From Parvicella tangerina (GTDB taxonomy: Bacteria; Bacteroidota; Bacteroidia; Flavobacteriales_D; Parvicellaceae): a stretch of DNA of 64,000 nucleotides. The notes beneath the pieces are model-generated. The model saw nothing but the letters and a program-made list of their open reading frames with translations, made no database searches and was not told the origin of the DNA. This document shows positions 1-8,202 of the stretch, in pieces. The stretch covers positions 2,323,291 to 2,387,290 of the forward strand of contig NZ_OU015584.1 of the NCBI RefSeq assembly GCF_907165195.1, given 5' to 3'. The position numbers were made by a program, and so were the translations under genes. Positions within the stretch are counted from its first letter, which is position 1. Each line of letters starts with the position of its first letter.

Positions 1-385
1 CTCCAAATGTTCCTCCAGTTCGAGTTCCGTCAATTTCCGCATATTCAAACCTTCCGTAATCTGCATAGAGCAACGATGCATTAAACGTTCCGACATTCTT
101 GAAGTGTCTTGTATATGAAGTGTAACCAAAATTGGCATCAGCAAAATAATTGATGTAATTGAGGTTTACCTGACCATGCATGTTAGGATTCAACAAAGCA
201 GGGTTAGCTTGTCCTAAATTAGCATCATCGTCTTTTACACCAAGTAAATAACCACCCAATGCCTCAACTCTGGCACTATTATTAAAATCCAACACCTGAA
301 ACGTTTGTCTCCCCCCGATCTGAGCAGAAAAGACACCTCCCCATAACAAAGGTATAAGCCATATATGTTTTAAAGCAAGGTGCAT
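1..385 (-). CDS. porQ: Type IX secretion system protein PorQ (N-terminal part)
   Basis: The reading frame starts at the ATG at 385 and runs off the left edge, so only about 128 residues are seen. It begins with a signal peptide (MHLALKHIW... ending near FSAQ) and continues with a Gly-Gly start, a SARVEALGG motif, a KDDDANLGQANPALLNP stretch and a following beta-strand rich segment (NLNYINYFADANFGYTSY). This order is typical of PorQ, an outer-membrane beta-barrel protein of about 340 residues that acts with PorV/PorU in anchoring T9SS cargo. What is seen is the N-terminal signature; the function is taken from the family. The barrel and C-terminus lie outside the window. Confidence 0.85.
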   Translation of the reverse strand, partial: MHLALKHIWLIPLLWGGVFSAQIGGRQTFQVLDFNNSARVEALGGYLLGVKDDDANLGQANPALLNPNMHGQVNLNYINYFADANFGYTSYTRHFKNVGTFNASLLYADYGRFEYAEIDGTRTGGTFG

Positions 386-484
386 GAATACAAAGAAACG
401 GAATTTATTACTAAATAGTATGTATAAAAAAAGCCCCAGCGACAACTGAAGCTTTACTTTGAAGTAACAAGTACTATTAATTAT

Positions 485-1657
485 TTACTTATTCAGTACC
501 ATTTCTAATTTAGACACCACGTTCATTTTCATTCCCATGGTATTCATATTGGTGGTTACTGTTCCATAGACTTTATCGAACATTCCGTTCTGATAATCAA
601 ATTTAGAAGTTACATCACATCCCATGTCTGGCGCCATTGACTTTGAAGCTCCAATTGCTTCAGCATCCGAACCTGGCATTCCAAAACCACCCATATCCAT
701 TCCTCCCATTCCCATATCGTCTCCTGTGCTCATTTCGTCATCAAAATCCTGCATATCCATATCCATTCCCTCCATATCAGTATTCATGTCCATATCAAAA
801 TCACCATCATTATCAGAATCACCATCTTCGAACTGAGTATCCATACCCATTCCAAAAGAAGAGCTACCATCTCCTGAGGTTCCAGATGCACTACCGTCAA
901 ACATATCTTTTGATTTGTCTGTACTCATGGTATGGTGCAGCGAAGCCACTCCAGCACTCATATCATTGACTTTTACAACCGTTTCATACATGCCAGCACC
1001 TACTTTCACCTCATCATTCAAATTTACATCTCCCTCTGGTAAGGCCAATAATTCTAGAAAGTCATACGGTAAAACATCAATCATATCCGTCTCTTCAGTC
1101 ACTTTTACTTCTACTGTGGAGGTATTCTTAATCTCTTTTACGCTGTAACCGGCTTTCAATGAACCTGTTTTAGGATCGAACTCCGCATAAGCATCTACTT
1201 TCATATTACCAGCTTGCCCTCCTGCAGAAACACTGTTTGCATCTGCACTTCCATAAGCCAATACGTTTGATGAACCCGAAGTGATTAAATAGATTTTTTT
1301 TAGGAAAGTGAATTTACCTTTCGCATCAACAGTTACTTCACTTTGCAATGCCTTTTGGGGAAGATCATTCAGGGAAGCCAGGGCATTTCCTTTTGAGTCA
1401 ATAACGCTAAAATTAACCAAATACAGCATCCCCGTAGCTTTTCCATCCGAAGCAACTGAATTAATATACAATACAAAGTCTGTCGTTGTTTTGAACTGTT
1501 CTTTCATTTCCATCCCCATCATGGAGGTAGAAACATCATCGTTCACGACTGCTGTAAAATGATAGGCAGCTCCAGATTTCCATTTGTAGCTGAGTTCTGT
1601 AGCAAATGACGAAAGAGCGGTCAGCGCTACCATAGCTGAGAGTAATAGTCTTTTCAT
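485..1657 (-). CDS. Secreted protein with Met/Asp-rich tract, possibly DUF6263-like
   Basis: About 390 residues from the ATG at 1657, chosen because a clean signal peptide follows (MKRLLLSAMVALTALSSFA); the frame stays open for 23 more codons upstream but these look non-coding. The N-terminal half is beta-rich and reads like periplasmic proteins annotated as DUF6263 (tentative). The striking part is a stretch of about 60 residues in the C-terminal half built almost entirely of Met, Asp, Gly and Glu, with repeated MDM and GMGM patterns, before a normal C-terminus (KFDYQNGMFDKVYG). Such a tract could bind metal ions or be a flexible linker; neither is shown. No neighbour points to a role. Confidence 0.75.
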   Translation of the reverse strand: MKRLLLSAMVALTALSSFATELSYKWKSGAAYHFTAVVNDDVSTSMMGMEMKEQFKTTTDFVLYINSVASDGKATGMLYLVNFSVIDSKGNALASLNDLPQKALQSEVTVDAKGKFTFLKKIYLITSGSSNVLAYGSADANSVSAGGQAGNMKVDAYAEFDPKTGSLKAGYSVKEIKNTSTVEVKVTEETDMIDVLPYDFLELLALPEGDVNLNDEVKVGAGMYETVVKVNDMSAGVASLHHTMSTDKSKDMFDGSASGTSGDGSSSFGMGMDTQFEDGDSDNDGDFDMDMNTDMEGMDMDMQDFDDEMSTGDDMGMGGMDMGGFGMPGSDAEAIGASKSMAPDMGCDVTSKFDYQNGMFDKVYGTVTTNMNTMGMKMNVVSKLEMVLNK

Positions 1658-1735
1658 ATCTTTATTATTTACGTATAAGTTGCTTGGAAACAAAGTCTGT
1701 ACCAAACGTTCACATATTACTCTCAAATATACGAA

Positions 1736-2305
1736 CTAGTTTGATGAATTCACGGAATCGATAAACATCAAAATCTCTGCATCGCTTTTACCTAAGATAT
1801 TGGTCAGGTAATTTTTAGCATCTTGGGCAAATGGATCGTTGGGGTATTTCTCGATCAGTTGGTTATACATCGATTTAGACTTTTCCAGTTCACCATTTAC
1901 TTCATACAGACGGGCAATATTTGCCATATACTTGGGTGTATCTTCTGTTTCGGGGAATTCATCCACCAACTTTTGCATGATGTTGATTGCTTGTTGTGGC
2001 TTTCCAAGTATTTCTGATGACTTGGCTGCCAGTTCCATTATCGCTGGAGTCTTTTCGTGATTGGGGTGAGTATTTACGAACTTGCTCGCTGCATCAAAAA
2101 GTGCTTTTGCCGCAACTAGCTCATTTTCTGGTTTACCTCCAGTCAACTCTTTGTTCAGCATAGAGATATGCTCAATTTGTTGTTCCATTTCCTTCTGCTC
2201 CTCCGGAGAAATGGACTCACTCGTTTCTTCGGTTTCATCAGAGGCACATTGATTAAAAACTAATGTAAATACCATGAGTACTGCAAATAACCATCTCAAT
2301 TTCAT
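1736..2305 (-). CDS. Tetratricopeptide-repeat lipoprotein
   Basis: 189 residues. The N-terminus is a lipoprotein signal (hydrophobic segment then FNQC, with Cys about residue 19) followed by an acidic linker rich in Glu and Ser. From about residue 50 the protein is made of helical TPR-like units (AINIMQKLVDEFPETEDTPKY, then SKSMYNQLIEKYPNDPFAQDA), the pattern seen in BamD/YbgF-type scaffold proteins. It is likely tethered to a membrane in the cell envelope and works by protein-protein contact; the partner is unknown. Its start lies 5 bases from the stop of the deformylase gene upstream on the same strand, so the two are probably co-transcribed. Confidence 0.8.
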   Translation of the reverse strand: MKLRWLFAVLMVFTLVFNQCASDETEETSESISPEEQKEMEQQIEHISMLNKELTGGKPENELVAAKALFDAASKFVNTHPNHEKTPAIMELAAKSSEILGKPQQAINIMQKLVDEFPETEDTPKYMANIARLYEVNGELEKSKSMYNQLIEKYPNDPFAQDAKNYLTNILGKSDAEILMFIDSVNSSN

Positions 2306-2310
2306 AGTGC

Positions 2311-2898
2311 TTATTTTTTTAATGGGAAATTCATACGATATCCAATTTTTACCTTTCCTTTTGCAATGTCTTCAAGCTTACGCTTTAACAGACGTTTTTT
2401 GAGAGGGTTAAGGTAGTCTGTAAAAAGAACACCTTCTATATGGTCATACTCATGTTGAATAATACGAGCCGCAATACCTCCTAGCTTTTCTTCTTTATAC
2501 TCCCAGTTCTCATCGAAGTACGAAATTGTAATCACAGACTTTCTGGTAACATCTTCACGAATATTAGGAATGCTCAAACAACCCTCAGAAAAAGCCCATT
2601 CCTTTCCTTCTTCATCTTCAATAATCGGATTAATAAAAACTCTTTTAAAGTTCTTCAAGATCTCGAAATTCTTTGCTTCTTCCTCATCCTTTGGCTCATC
2701 TTCAGCAAAAGGAGAAGCATCTACTATGAATAGACGTAATGCCTTCCCAACTTGAGGTGCAGCAAGTCCAACTCCCTGACTGGCATACATGGTTTCAAAC
2801 ATGTCTTCCAGCAATTTAGAAATATCTGCCCCCTCCTCTATTTCTTCACATTCTTCACGAAGAACTGGTGATCCGTATGCGTAAATTGGTAATACCAT
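2311..2898 (-). CDS. def: Peptide deformylase
   Basis: Removes the N-formyl group from the initiator methionine of new proteins. All three family motifs are present: GVGLAAPQ (residues 42-49), EGCLS (105-109) and HEYDH (149-153). The Cys of motif 2 and two His of motif 3 bind the metal, and the Glu is the catalytic base. Start chosen at the ATG at 2898 (MVLPIYAYGSPVL), which matches the usual N-terminus; a start 7 codons upstream is possible but less likely. An acidic insertion near residues 64-76 (EDEPKDEEEAKN) is common in deformylases of this phylum. It precedes the TPR lipoprotein in a short operon. Confidence 0.97.
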   Translation of the reverse strand: MVLPIYAYGSPVLREECEEIEEGADISKLLEDMFETMYASQGVGLAAPQVGKALRLFIVDASPFAEDEPKDEEEAKNFEILKNFKRVFINPIIEDEEGKEWAFSEGCLSIPNIREDVTRKSVITISYFDENWEYKEEKLGGIAARIIQHEYDHIEGVLFTDYLNPLKKRLLKRKLEDIAKGKVKIGYRMNFPLKK

Positions 2899-2997
2899 CT
2901 CAAATAAATTGTTGCACAAAATTGCTGATTATTTCCGTTTCATGCAATGAACGAAGGAATTATTAATATTTTTGAAGAACCATTGAAGATGATCAAT

Positions 2998-3462
2998 ATG
3001 AAGTTAACAATAGTACTACTTGCTTTCATGGCGCTTCTCTCCAGTTGTGAGAAGAGTCCGAGATGCTGGGGCAAAACCGAAAAGAATGAGGGAGAGATCA
3101 TTGCAGACACTTCTTTATGTTCTAATTGCAAGGTGTTAACCAACGAAAACGAAGGGTATGTGGTAAACTCTTCAACCGATTTATGGAATATTTACTACAA
3201 GAATTTTGGTAACAATGGTGTTTGTGAGACTTATGATTTTGACTTTAGTAAATATACGCTTTTAGGAATGACTACGCTAGCGTCATGTAAGTACAAAATT
3301 CAAAGAGAGGTGACCATCGATGATGATGCTGAGACCTATTACTATGACATTACCATTAAAGAATGTGGTAGTTGTGATGAAAAGCACTATTTGACCAATT
3401 GGGTAATGATTCCCAAGATAAAAACTAGTTACAAGGTTGTATTTAGAAGTTCTTTTAACTAA
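2998..3462 (+). CDS. Hypothetical lipoprotein
   Basis: 154 residues from the ATG at 2998, chosen because it begins a lipoprotein signal peptide (MKLTIVLLAFMALLSSC); upstream Met codons at 2947 and 2989 would only add a poor leader. The mature part is Cys-rich for its size: CW near the start, CSNC, then ETYDF, SCK and a late ECGSC motif. The Cys pairs could form disulfides in the periplasm. I do not recognise the family. It is directly followed by the methyltransferase gene, with only 2 bases between stop and start, so the two are likely one transcript. Confidence 0.7.
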   Translation: MKLTIVLLAFMALLSSCEKSPRCWGKTEKNEGEIIADTSLCSNCKVLTNENEGYVVNSSTDLWNIYYKNFGNNGVCETYDFDFSKYTLLGMTTLASCKYKIQREVTIDDDAETYYYDITIKECGSCDEKHYLTNWVMIPKIKTSYKVVFRSSFN

Positions 3463-3464
3463 TT

Positions 3465-4040
3465 ATGTTAGACTCAACGTATTGGAACAACCGTTATTTA
3501 TCCAACGAAACTGGGTGGGATATTGGTCATGCCAGTCCTGCGATTATTGAGTTCTTTGCGGATAAAGATAAAGATGCAAAGATCCTGATACCAGGATGCG
3601 GAAACGCTTACGAAGGAGAAGTCCTTCACCGTCAGGGCTTCAAGAATATAACGCTTGCTGACTTTGCAGAAGAAACCAAAACAAACTTTCTTAATCGGTA
3701 TGAACATTTTGAACCCAATCAGTTTCACGTAGGTGATTTCTTTGAATTGAACGGAACTTTTGATTACATTGTAGAGCAAACTTTTTTTTGTGCTTTGGCA
3801 CCTAGTTTAAGAGAAAAGTACGTGTTCAAAATGAAAGAACTGCTACATGTAGAAGGAAAACTAGTCGGATTAATGTTTGACGCACCAATGCATATAGACC
3901 ACCCTCCCTTTGGTGGTTCTAAAGAAGATTATCTAGCTTTGTTTGGTGATCATTTTGGAGCTGTACGTATTGAGAAATGCCAAAACTCTATCCCTCCACG
4001 AGCAGGAAAAGAGCTTTGGATAGAAATTGGACATTCATGA
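3465..4040 (+). CDS. TPMT-family SAM-dependent methyltransferase
   Basis: 191 residues. The N-terminus (YWNNRYLSNETGWDIG) and SAM-binding motif I (ILIPGCGNAYEG, about residues 36-47) are typical of the thiopurine S-methyltransferase family, small cytoplasmic enzymes that methylate sulfur, selenium, tellurium or halide acceptors. Motif II is seen as ITLADFAEE, and VEQTFFCALAP matches the family's post-II motif. The natural acceptor cannot be read from the sequence. The stop codon overlaps the start of the next small gene (ATGA at 4037-4040), which indicates translational coupling. Confidence 0.88.
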   Translation: MLDSTYWNNRYLSNETGWDIGHASPAIIEFFADKDKDAKILIPGCGNAYEGEVLHRQGFKNITLADFAEETKTNFLNRYEHFEPNQFHVGDFFELNGTFDYIVEQTFFCALAPSLREKYVFKMKELLHVEGKLVGLMFDAPMHIDHPPFGGSKEDYLALFGDHFGAVRIEKCQNSIPPRAGKELWIEIGHS

Positions 4041-4186
4041 ACTTAGGAGAAATAATCATATTAATCTTTGTAATGCTGTTCTTTGCTGGAGGAATTTACG
4101 GTGGTATCCGGCTTTACAGGTGGAATCAGCGAGATCGTGCTTCGATTGAAAAAAGAAATCAAGAAAAAAAAGAGATTACCGATTGA
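4037..4186 (+). CDS. Small single-pass membrane protein
   Basis: 49 residues: MNLGEIIILIFVMLFFAGG gives one transmembrane helix, and the rest is a strongly basic, charged tail (RLYRWNQRDRASIEKRNQEKK) likely in the cytoplasm. The ATG overlaps the stop of the methyltransferase gene in an ATGA arrangement, which is the main reason to accept so short a gene. Its 3' end overlaps the end of the convergent gene at 4176 by 11 bases. No function can be assigned. Confidence 0.6.
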   Translation: MNLGEIIILIFVMLFFAGGIYGGIRLYRWNQRDRASIEKRNQEKKEITD

Positions 4187-4694
4187 TCTTACTTTTTAAC
4201 ACACGATACATCACATAATCGAAAACCAAGAGGAACGCACCTTGTACAATTATACTCTTGCCATATCCTGATGCTAGATACGGATTTTTAAAACGATCCG
4301 AGAGTACCATAAGTGTTGCACCAGTGCCTATATATGCAAAATCAATGAAGAAGTTTGTTTTATAGATCTTTGGCAGTTTTAGCTGATCATTCTCCCAACT
4401 TTCAAAATCAGGTTGATGGAGCATTTTATGACTTCGCATTATTCCAGAAATTCCTAATGCCAAATTGACCACATTCCAGTATCCGTTCATTTGGTTAAAG
4501 TACTTACCTTCTAGCCCCACCTGCTTTCTTAATGCTATGCTGGATGAAATATTAGCTACAGACCATGAAGTCAAAGCGATCATGCCTCTTGTGTTAGCCT
4601 TCCAAAATGACTCATACTGAAGAGTATCTTGTTTAAACTGAGTAAAACCAGAAAAAAGGCTAAAGAAAAACATTATGGTAAGTAACCTTCTCAA
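4176..4694 (-). CDS. Hypothetical membrane protein (DUF6992-like)
   Basis: 172 residues. A signal-like hydrophobic N-terminus (MRRLLTIMFFFSLF) is followed by three or four more hydrophobic segments, so it is probably an integral membrane protein. The pattern QYESFWKANTRGMIALTSWSVANI and a late KTNFFIDFAYIGTGA segment resemble conserved Bacteroidota proteins annotated DUF6992; this is from memory and tentative. The start is TTG at 4694, overlapping the TGA stop of the upstream gene (TTGA). It is preferred over the ATG at 4673 because it supplies the basic residues of the signal peptide and implies translational coupling. Confidence 0.65.
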   Translation of the reverse strand: MRRLLTIMFFFSLFSGFTQFKQDTLQYESFWKANTRGMIALTSWSVANISSSIALRKQVGLEGKYFNQMNGYWNVVNLALGISGIMRSHKMLHQPDFESWENDQLKLPKIYKTNFFIDFAYIGTGATLMVLSDRFKNPYLASGYGKSIIVQGAFLLVFDYVMYRVLKSKINR

Positions 4695-5116
4695 AAGTAG
4701 TTGAAATGAATATCAAAGGTATTACTTCCCTCCTTAACTTCGATTAACGTTTCCTTGAAGTCTGGTTTGGAGAAGCCGTAGTCTACAATGCGACTAAACC
4801 CATATCCTTCCTGAGGAACTCCGAACAAATTATAGTTCATCCTTGCATCCTGATTTGTATCATCTAAAAAGGCGATAGCATATTTACCAGGCTTAAGATT
4901 TAGTGTAATCTTCATAAAACCGAACACCAACTCTTTCTTTTCAAACGTATAAAGCATATTGGTCTTTTCTTTTTTGTAGCCTTCTTCATCCGAGTAAACC
5001 GCTACTCGAATAACACCATCATAATCTTGAACCCCAATCAGCTTAAAAGTTGTCTGTTGCGCACTTCCGAAAAGTGGAGCGATCAATAGCATGATTATAT
5101 ACCCCCATTTATTCAC
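4691..5116 (-). CDS. DUF2141 domain protein, secreted
   Basis: 141 residues with a GTG start at 5116 and a signal peptide ending near GSAQ. The mature part carries the DUF2141 pattern: a strand GVIRVAVYSDEEGY, then LNLKPGKYAIAFLDDTNQD and a later NYNLFGVPQEGYGFS. These proteins form a beta-sandwich in the envelope; their role is unknown. It is the first gene of a two-gene operon with the coupled membrane protein downstream. The ATG nine codons in (5092) is an alternative start but would lose the positively charged signal-peptide end. Confidence 0.82.
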   Translation of the reverse strand: MNKWGYIIMLLIAPLFGSAQQTTFKLIGVQDYDGVIRVAVYSDEEGYKKEKTNMLYTFEKKELVFGFMKITLNLKPGKYAIAFLDDTNQDARMNYNLFGVPQEGYGFSRIVDYGFSKPDFKETLIEVKEGSNTFDIHFNYF

Positions 5117-5159
5117 ACTACATTAACAAAGGACAAGCACATTTGTTCCAAAAAAGAGC

Positions 5160-5190
5160 ACAAAAAAGGGATCGAATAATCGATCCCTGA
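5160..5190 (-). terminator. Rho-independent terminator for the 5338-5901 gene
   Basis: A perfect 9-base inverted repeat, AGGGATCGA (5167-5175) and TCGATCCCT (5180-5188), has a 4-base loop. On the minus strand it is followed by a run of T (complement of the A run at 5162-5167), the usual intrinsic terminator layout. It lies about 150 bases past the stop of the minus-strand gene at 5338. Confidence 0.75.
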
Positions 5191-5337
5191 AATTGCTAGC
5201 ACTGAACTAGCAAGTTATGTAAATGAGGTAAGTAGTTTAGTAGTGATGTTATTTACGGTGATAGCAGCCGAATTGTTCTCTATTTTGTTCGAAACCGCAA
5301 TAATTTATGACCAACAAGTTTAATCCACCTACAAAAC

Positions 5338-5901
5338 TCAATTGAGAAAAATACTCCTGATTTTAGCATAAGCGACTTCAGGTTTTTTCACCGTCCAGCT
5401 ATCATTTAATTCATCAAATTCGGGTAAGAACAGAAGGTACGAACCTAAACCGTTATCATTGAACTCCTCTTTAACATGCTGTGGAAACTGCACACCAATA
5501 AGCCATCCTCCATCTAGATCTTCTGACAACTCCTGATAATAATCATCATCACCCGCATGAAAATTCAACACATTTCTTCCGATAAGGATAAATTTATTGA
5601 TTCCTTCATCCATCATAAGCTCCAGCAAATTCTGCTTAAGAAACATGATATCGTTGTAGAGTAGGTCATTCCATTCTCCCAACAATTCTACGAAAGCATA
5701 CCCTTCTTCATAATTTGCATACAGTACTTTCACGAATAACGTTTCTGACTCAATGCTATCCCACTGTGGATGAATGTAATGATCATAGATCGCATTTGAA
5801 TACTCAAATTCACTGTGTTCAAACCCAAAGAAGGGTGATCGTTGATCATCTTCAACCCGATAGTAATCTCGCCAGTGGAAAAATGGTTCAATGGTTTGCA
5901 T
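5338..5901 (-). CDS. Conserved hypothetical protein, acidic, cytoplasmic
   Basis: 187 residues with no signal peptide or membrane segment. It is rich in Asp, Glu and aromatic residues (HWRDYYRVEDDQRSPFFG near the start). A central alpha/beta pattern (EGYAFVELLGEWNDLLYND, then LLELMMDEGINKFILIGRN) suggests a single globular domain. I do not recognise a named family, though the style is that of conserved single-copy hypothetical proteins in Bacteroidota. It stands alone with its own terminator downstream (5160-5190) and is divergent from the gene at 5956, with 54 bases between the starts. Confidence 0.75.
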   Translation of the reverse strand: MQTIEPFFHWRDYYRVEDDQRSPFFGFEHSEFEYSNAIYDHYIHPQWDSIESETLFVKVLYANYEEGYAFVELLGEWNDLLYNDIMFLKQNLLELMMDEGINKFILIGRNVLNFHAGDDDYYQELSEDLDGGWLIGVQFPQHVKEEFNDNGLGSYLLFLPEFDELNDSWTVKKPEVAYAKIRSIFLN

Positions 5902-5955
5902 GTACTACAAGATTAGGAAATAATTTTGTAAATTGCTTGCTCTAAAACATTAACT

Positions 5956-6414
5956 ATGGTAATAACATACGAATCAATTAAACCTTTGATCAAGAGTGAA
6001 AGTTTAGAAGGTGGTAATCAAATGAAAGTTTCTTTTCAGGCAGAAGGTATGGCAGCGCCTATCCAAGCTGTAGGAATGATGATGGCCGATCAGGATGAAA
6101 TGATGAAAAATGTTAAAAAGCAGGCGGTAAAACAAGGTATTATGAGCTCGATTATATCAAGTGCTAGCAGTTTTTTGGGAGGGCTTATTGGTGGAGTTGG
6201 TGGTCGTGCGGCAAGTTCTGCTGCATCAACAGCAGCTTATAGCATGACAAGCTCATCATCTATGGGACAAGATATGATGAACGCTAAGGATACTCCAGAA
6301 AACAGACAAAAGGCTGTTGTAGCTGCGTTTCAGACGGTTCAAACCTACTTTGAATACGATTCGACCAATGGGACCTGGAAAGGGAAAGACATGAGTAAAG
6401 TTGCTCAGGGATAA
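5956..6414 (+). CDS. Hypothetical Gly/Ala/Ser-rich protein
   Basis: 152 residues without a signal peptide. The middle (residues about 55-95) is a low-complexity Gly/Ala/Ser segment, SSFLGGLIGGVGGRAASSAA, which could be membrane-inserting or glycine-zipper-like. The ends look soluble, and the C-terminus has an aromatic stretch (AFQTVQTYFEYDSTNGTWKG). I do not recognise the family. It is convergent with hemL, with 32 bases between the stops and no clear terminator. Confidence 0.65.
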   Translation: MVITYESIKPLIKSESLEGGNQMKVSFQAEGMAAPIQAVGMMMADQDEMMKNVKKQAVKQGIMSSIISSASSFLGGLIGGVGGRAASSAASTAAYSMTSSSSMGQDMMNAKDTPENRQKAVVAAFQTVQTYFEYDSTNGTWKGKDMSKVAQG

Positions 6415-6446
6415 TCCGCTGACAGTAACGCTTAATAGATGCTTTA

Positions 6447-7721
6447 TTAAATTGCCTTACCGAATGCTTCTAGTGTTCGATTGAGGTGGGTGTCGTTTAA
6501 TTGTGTATTGAGAAACCATGCCTCAAATTGCGAAGGAGGAATATATAATCCACCTTCGAGGAACTTCCAGAAGAAATCTGCAAACTTATTTGTATCACAC
6601 CCTTTGGCGTCTTCGTAATTCTTTACTTCTTGACCTGTAAAGAAAGGATTGATCATCGATCCAAACCTATTTACTTGCAAAGGAATCCCTTTTTCATTGG
6701 CCAAACTTAGCATACCTTCCTGCATGTTTTGAGCATAGGTATTAAAGAAATCGTACGGGCTCTCTTTTTCCAAGACCTCCAAAGTGGCTAATCCACCAGC
6801 CATAGCCACAGGATTACCGCTCAACGTTCCCGCCTGGTACATATCACCCAAAGGTGCTACACAATTCATAATTTCTTCTCTTGCACCATAGGCTCCAACA
6901 GGAAATCCACCACCAACTACTTTACCTAAGCAAGTGATATCAGCTTTCAGTCCGAGCAATTTCTGAGCTCCACCAAACATAGAACGGAAGCCTGTCATAA
7001 CCTCATCTACAACAATTAAGACTCCGTGCTCCTTTCCTATTCTATTCAATCCCTGAATAAATTCATCAGTTGGTATCACCACCCCCATATTTCCGGCAAT
7101 TGGTTCCAGAAATATTGCCGCTATGTCATCGTGGTCAGCTATTAGTTGTTCCACAGATGAGATATCATTATAGTTGGCAATCAATGTATTCTGAACTGAA
7201 CCTTCGGTTACACCTCCACTACCCGGCATCGATAAAGTAGCCAAACCTGAACCAGCTGCGACCAACAAAGCATCATGATGTCCATGATAACAACCAGCAA
7301 ACTTGACAATCTTATTCTTCTTTGTGTAAGCTCTGGCAAGACGAATAGCGCTCATTACAGCCTCAGTTCCAGAATTCACAAATCGAACCTTATCCATCCC
7401 ATCAAATGCTCCACACACCTTTTCGGCTAATTCGATCTCAAGTTCTGCAGTTGCTCCAAAACTATATCCTTTCTCTAACGTTTTCACCACCTTTTCCTGT
7501 ACGTGCGGATGAACATGTCCAATGATCATAGGCCCGTAAGAAAGAACATAATCTATATACTCGTTTCCATCAACATCATAAATATTCGCCCCTTTAGCAT
7601 GGGAAATAAACAATGGATTTCCGCCAACACTTTTAAATGCTCTTACAGGACTATTTACACCACCTACGAGATGGTTTAAGCTTCTGTTATATAGTTGGTT
7701 TGAGTTTTTAGTAGTTAACAT
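6447..7721 (-). CDS. hemL: Glutamate-1-semialdehyde 2,1-aminomutase
   Basis: Converts glutamate-1-semialdehyde to 5-aminolevulinate, the second step of the C5 heme route. At 424 residues it has the family length. The PLP lysine is K267 in ITCLGKVVGGGFPVGAYG. NSGTEAVMSAIRLAR (117-131) and CYHGHHDALLVAAGSG (144-159) are the phosphate and substrate loops, and VVDEVMTGFR (238-247) has the PLP-binding Asp. It is the last gene of the minus-strand heme cluster, separated from hemB by the inserted four-helix-bundle gene. With hemA upstream it supplies all of the early pathway. Confidence 0.98.
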   Translation of the reverse strand: MLTTKNSNQLYNRSLNHLVGGVNSPVRAFKSVGGNPLFISHAKGANIYDVDGNEYIDYVLSYGPMIIGHVHPHVQEKVVKTLEKGYSFGATAELEIELAEKVCGAFDGMDKVRFVNSGTEAVMSAIRLARAYTKKNKIVKFAGCYHGHHDALLVAAGSGLATLSMPGSGGVTEGSVQNTLIANYNDISSVEQLIADHDDIAAIFLEPIAGNMGVVIPTDEFIQGLNRIGKEHGVLIVVDEVMTGFRSMFGGAQKLLGLKADITCLGKVVGGGFPVGAYGAREEIMNCVAPLGDMYQAGTLSGNPVAMAGGLATLEVLEKESPYDFFNTYAQNMQEGMLSLANEKGIPLQVNRFGSMINPFFTGQEVKNYEDAKGCDTNKFADFFWKFLEGGLYIPPSQFEAWFLNTQLNDTHLNRTLEAFGKAI

Positions 7722-7784
7722 TTGATAGTTGTTTGTTGATATTTAATAATTGACAGTTGATAATTGATATTTAATAGTTATTGG
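7722..7784. repeat. Short AT-rich repeats beside the four-helix-bundle gene
   Basis: The interval between hemL and the four-helix-bundle gene is built from imperfect copies of a GTTGATATTTAATA-like unit (around 7735-7749 and again around 7756-7776), mixed with TTGACAGTTGATAATTGA. On the other side of the small gene lies the palindrome TTGTCAATTGACAA (8185-8198). Similar short TTGATAATTGA repeats often flank four-helix-bundle genes in this phylum (recollection, not checked). Confidence 0.55.
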
Positions 7785-8165
7785 TTAGTACTCTTGATTA
7801 CTTCCTCTGGCGCTATTCGCTTTTGTACTCTTAATGATTGAGGTCAACAGTTTTAATAGTTCCAGATTCTTTTGTTTTAAGCTTTCATAATCTATCTTGT
7901 TAAGATAATCAGATTTGTAAAGCAAATCAATCCAGTAATCGGTTTCGTTTGACTCCTTTAGAGCAATTGATAATTTATGAATGAAATCAGGTCTGCTTTG
8001 TGCATGCTCAGATTCTCGAATTAATGCGCCAATAGCTGTTCCGCTTCTCAACAACTGTTTACTCAATACAAACTCCTTCTCTTGAAACTTTAAGAATTTG
8101 TATACACAAACCACCGCTAATGCAAATTCGAAACTTTTTTCTTGTAAAATATTCTTAACACTCAT
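7785..8165 (-). CDS. Four helix bundle protein (23S rRNA IVS-type family)
   Basis: 126 residues, all helical. The pattern (FEFALAVVCVYKF, LSKQLLRSGTAIGALIRE, FIHKLSIALKESNETDYWI, LLTSIIKSTKANS) matches the TIGR02436 / S23 family first described from intervening sequences in 23S rRNA genes. Here it sits inside the heme operon between hemB and hemL, flanked by short repeats, so it looks like an insertion rather than a heme gene. Its biological role is unknown. A Gly in place of conserved residues is not evident, and the gene appears intact. Confidence 0.88.
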   Translation of the reverse strand: MSVKNILQEKSFEFALAVVCVYKFLKFQEKEFVLSKQLLRSGTAIGALIRESEHAQSRPDFIHKLSIALKESNETDYWIDLLYKSDYLNKIDYESLKQKNLELLKLLTSIIKSTKANSARGSNQEY

Positions 8166-8202
8166 TCAGCGAAGCAATTGTTAATTGTCAATTGACAAAT
8201 CT

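Noticed and set aside
624-969. Plus-strand open frames rich in Ser, Pro and Ile opposite the Met/Asp tract
   Set aside because: They are antisense to a low-complexity part of a gene with a clear signal peptide; repeats of CAT codons on one strand create long open frames on the other.
7722-7784. Possible CRISPR-like repeats
   Set aside because: Units are short, imperfect and adjoining, with no constant-length spacers and no cas genes.
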